Below are positions 6,648-8,694 of a DNA stretch of 8,694 nucleotides, one piece after another. The notes below the pieces were generated by a model. It worked only from the letters and a program-made list of their open reading frames with translations. It ran no database searches and was not told where the DNA came from. Source of the DNA: an uncultured Mollicutes bacterium (GTDB lineage Bacteria; Bacillota_I; Bacilli_A; RFN20; CAG-826); NCBI GenBank assembly GCA_900542595.1, contig UQOB01000048.1, positions 1-8,694 of the forward strand, given 5' to 3'. The translations under genes were made by a program, and so were the position numbers. Positions within the stretch are counted from its first letter, which is position 1. Each line of letters starts with the position of its first letter.

Positions 6648-8694
6648 GCTTGTTCCTCCGGTTTTTTGATTTCACGAATGATGTAACTATCTCTTTTGCC
6701 CCGTGTGATCTGGATTTTAAAGAAGAGAGGTTCATCTTTATCTAATAAAGAATAATACTTGGTGTATTCTTCATCCCACATGATGAATTCGTTATCGTTT
6801 AAATCGTCATAAACACTGACGAAGGCCATCGGTTTACCTTTCTTAGTGGTGATGGTTTTCACACTCTTCAAAAGGGCTAAGACTTCATAGGTGCCATTCG
6901 GCATTTTATCGATGTCACCTAAACTTATCGCGTGTATCCGTTTCACTTCATCTTTATAGGTAGAAAGAGGTGAGACAGAAAGGGCGATCCCAAGTGTTTC
7001 TTTTTCTAAGTTAAAGTTCAGCTTCGGATCATCAATATCTTCTTGGTAAGCTGGTTTTTCAAAATCAAAGTTTAAAAGCAGTTCGGTTCCGTCTTTCCCG
7101 TAGAACATTTCGGCGTATTTGATCGCTCTCGGAGCGGTCGCGCGTAAAGTGGCCCGGTTGACATTAAAACAGTCGAGAGAGCCACTATCGATGAGTCGGA
7201 TTAAAAGGGGCAAGGTTAGACCGCTCTTTTTCGCCCGCTTAACGAAGTCAAAAAAGTCGATGTAAGGCCCATTTTCTTCTCGTTCATCTAATAGATTATG
7301 GATGAAGATGGTCCCGACATTCTTAATCGAACTTAAGGGTAAAAGAAGGTTATTGTTATGGACGACAAACTTATAAGAACTATCTTGAACAGAAGGGATG
7401 AGAATCTTGATATTGAACCGCCGCATTTCGCTCATGGTGTCCCGAGCTTTCTTTTCTGCTAAATCTAAGGTGTCTAATAAGGAACAATAGAATTCGAGAG
7501 GATAGTGTTTCTTGAGGTACGCCATTTGGCAAGTGAGATAGGCGTACGCTACAGCGTGGCTCTTATTGAAGCCATACGAAGCAAATCTTTCAATGAGTTC
7601 AAAGACTTCTTCCGCTTGTTGACGGGTCTTATTTTTCTTTAAAGCCCCCTCAATAAAGCGCGCTTTTTCTTTTAAAATCGCCTCATGATTTTTCTTACTA
7701 ATCGCCCGTCTAAATAAATCCGCTTCACCAAAAGTAAAGCCTGCCATTTTCTGAGCGATCTGCATGATTTGCTCTTGATAAATGATGATGCCATAGGTCT
7801 GAGATAAGATATCTTTTAAATCGTCATCGATATAGGTGACTTTTTCTCTTCCGTCTTTCCGTCTCGCGAAGGTTTGAATCTCTTGCATCGGACCCGGACG
7901 ATAGATAGCTTCCAGTAGGGCGACACCCAAGAATTCGGTCGGCTTTAAGAGTTTAATCGCCTGCTTAATCCCAGAACTTTCTAATTGGAAAAGACCCATC
8001 GTTAAGCCTTCGGTAATCAAAGATATGCTTTCCTTATCTTCGTAGGGGATATCTTCATATTTAAGAGTTTTTCCAGTATCGATCTTAATTCTATTGAGAG
8101 TTTCACTGACGATGGAAAGGTTTCTTAAACCTAAAAGGTCCATCTTGAGGAACCCTTGTTCTTCAAGATAATCTTTTTCTAAAAGAACTGTCGCTCCAAT
8201 CGCGGCGTCATAGCTGGTCGGAGCGCAGTCTTTTAACGGTTCATCGTTAATAACTAAACCCGCCGCATGGAGCCCTTTTTGCCTGGGTAAGCCTTCAATT
8301 TTGCTGGCTAAAGCAACCATTTGAAGATAAAACTTATCGCTATCAACGATGTTTTTAAAAGGTTTACTGGTCTTATAATCTTCCCTTAAACTTAAGCGAT
8401 CATTGATGATGGTTTGGATGACTTGATTAACTGCATTATCGGAGTACTTCTTATAGACCCGACTGATGTCTCTTAAGGCTTCCTTAGCCCCGATTGTTTG
8501 GACCGCTAAAACGTGAGCAACCTTATCTTTCCCGAATTTATCGATTAAATAATTGACGACTTCTTCCCGACGAGTGTCTTGAAAGTCAACGTCGATATCA
8601 GGAAGAGACTTTCTTGCCGGATTAAGGAAACGTTCAAAGTAGAGATCATACTTTAAAGGATCGACAAGAGTGATGTTTAAAAGATAAGTGACGA
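6644..8694 (-). CDS. dnaE: DNA polymerase III alpha subunit, DnaE type (5' part outside window)
   Basis: C-family replicative polymerase. In Bacillota with PolC, DnaE typically extends primers, mainly on the lagging strand; PolC is not visible here. The window holds 682 codons; the frame stays open to the right edge, so the Met at 8320 is internal. The missing N-terminus (about 300-400 residues) would hold the PHP domain. Catalytic acids are present: PDIDVDF at 8582-8602 gives the first two Asp (8597-8599, 8591-8593), and the third is the Asp of MDLLGL at 8138-8140. Other family landmarks are EGLPRQKGLHAAG, YRPGPM, the YGFNKSHAVAYAY finger helix, a helix-hairpin-helix region and an OB-fold domain at visible residues about 602-674. 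A typical Gln-led clamp-binding pentapeptide is not evident. It ends in TGA overlapping the polA start. Confidence 0.96.
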   Translation of the reverse strand, partial: VTYLLNITLVDPLKYDLYFERFLNPARKSLPDIDVDFQDTRREEVVNYLIDKFGKDKVAHVLAVQTIGAKEALRDISRVYKKYSDNAVNQVIQTIINDRLSLREDYKTSKPFKNIVDSDKFYLQMVALASKIEGLPRQKGLHAAGLVINDEPLKDCAPTSYDAAIGATVLLEKDYLEEQGFLKMDLLGLRNLSIVSETLNRIKIDTGKTLKYEDIPYEDKESISLITEGLTMGLFQLESSGIKQAIKLLKPTEFLGVALLEAIYRPGPMQEIQTFARRKDGREKVTYIDDDLKDILSQTYGIIIYQEQIMQIAQKMAGFTFGEADLFRRAISKKNHEAILKEKARFIEGALKKNKTRQQAEEVFELIERFASYGFNKSHAVAYAYLTCQMAYLKKHYPLEFYCSLLDTLDLAEKKARDTMSEMRRFNIKILIPSVQDSSYKFVVHNNNLLLPLSSIKNVGTIFIHNLLDEREENGPYIDFFDFVKRAKKSGLTLPLLIRLIDSGSLDCFNVNRATLRATAPRAIKYAEMFYGKDGTELLLNFDFEKPAYQEDIDDPKLNFNLEKETLGIALSVSPLSTYKDEVKRIHAISLGDIDKMPNGTYEVLALLKSVKTITTKKGKPMAFVSVYDDLNDNEFIMWDEEYTKYYSLLDKDEPLFFKIQITRGKRDSYIIREIKKPEEQA
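6654..6659 (-). promoter_or_regulatory. Ribosome binding site of polA
   Basis: Read on the minus strand this is GGAGGA, six bases before the ATG at 6647 and within the last dnaE codons. With the ATGA overlap it indicates coupled translation of dnaE and polA. Confidence 0.8.

Noticed and set aside
8318..8320. Start codon of dnaE at 8320
   Set aside because: The reading frame continues to the window edge and its translation holds the catalytic PDIDVDF motif, so this Met is internal.
2700..8694. Recurrent CTTTTAAAAG-like strings as a dispersed repeat
   Set aside because: They fall in coding frames at Leu/Lys-rich positions and reflect A+T-rich codon use (TTA, CTT, AAA, AAG) rather than a repeat family.

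Overview
The window is a DNA-replication and repair neighbourhood from an A+T-leaning, low-GC Gram-positive bacterium (Bacillota). Three things support this. A DnaB/DnaI-type helicase-loading pair is present, a system known from Bacillota. The phosphofructokinase fragment closely resembles the Bacillus/Geobacillus enzyme. UGA is used as a real stop codon (end of dnaE) while Trp is encoded by UGG, so this is code 11 and not the Mycoplasma code. The compact layout and several streamlined or eroded proteins would suit a reduced-genome lineage on the Mollicutes side of the Bacilli, but that placement is inference.

Layout: (1) 1-414, minus strand: N-terminal part of pfkA, cut by the window edge. 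(2) 415-540: a 126-bp divergent intergenic region with a good -10 box for pfkA, a perfect 7-1-7 palindrome, and a cre-like sequence. (3) 541-2666, plus strand: dnaB and dnaI, joined by a 1-nt TAATG overlap. (4) 2663-8694, minus strand: a tight operon read dnaE (5' end outside the window) -> polA -> mutM::coaE fusion. dnaE and polA share ATGA, and mutM starts after a 4-nt gap. The plus-strand and minus-strand operons converge tail to tail and share one TTAA for both stop codons.

How the genes fit together: DnaB and DnaI would load the replicative helicase, DnaE is a replicative polymerase, Pol I fills gaps and removes primers, and MutM removes oxidised guanines whose repair gaps Pol I can fill. 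CoaE, the last step of CoA synthesis, is fused to the C-terminus of MutM, turning the usual polA-mutM-coaE neighbourhood into a single polypeptide.

Most interesting: the DnaI protein aligns along its whole length with Bacillus DnaI, yet Walker A, both Walker B acids and the sensor I Asn are all replaced. It looks like a helicase loader that has lost its ATPase while keeping its fold and its position beside dnaB. Next is the MutM::CoaE fusion, which has almost no linker and a CoaE half with several changed conserved positions. I see no RNA genes, mobile elements, CRISPR arrays or wholly unknown genes.
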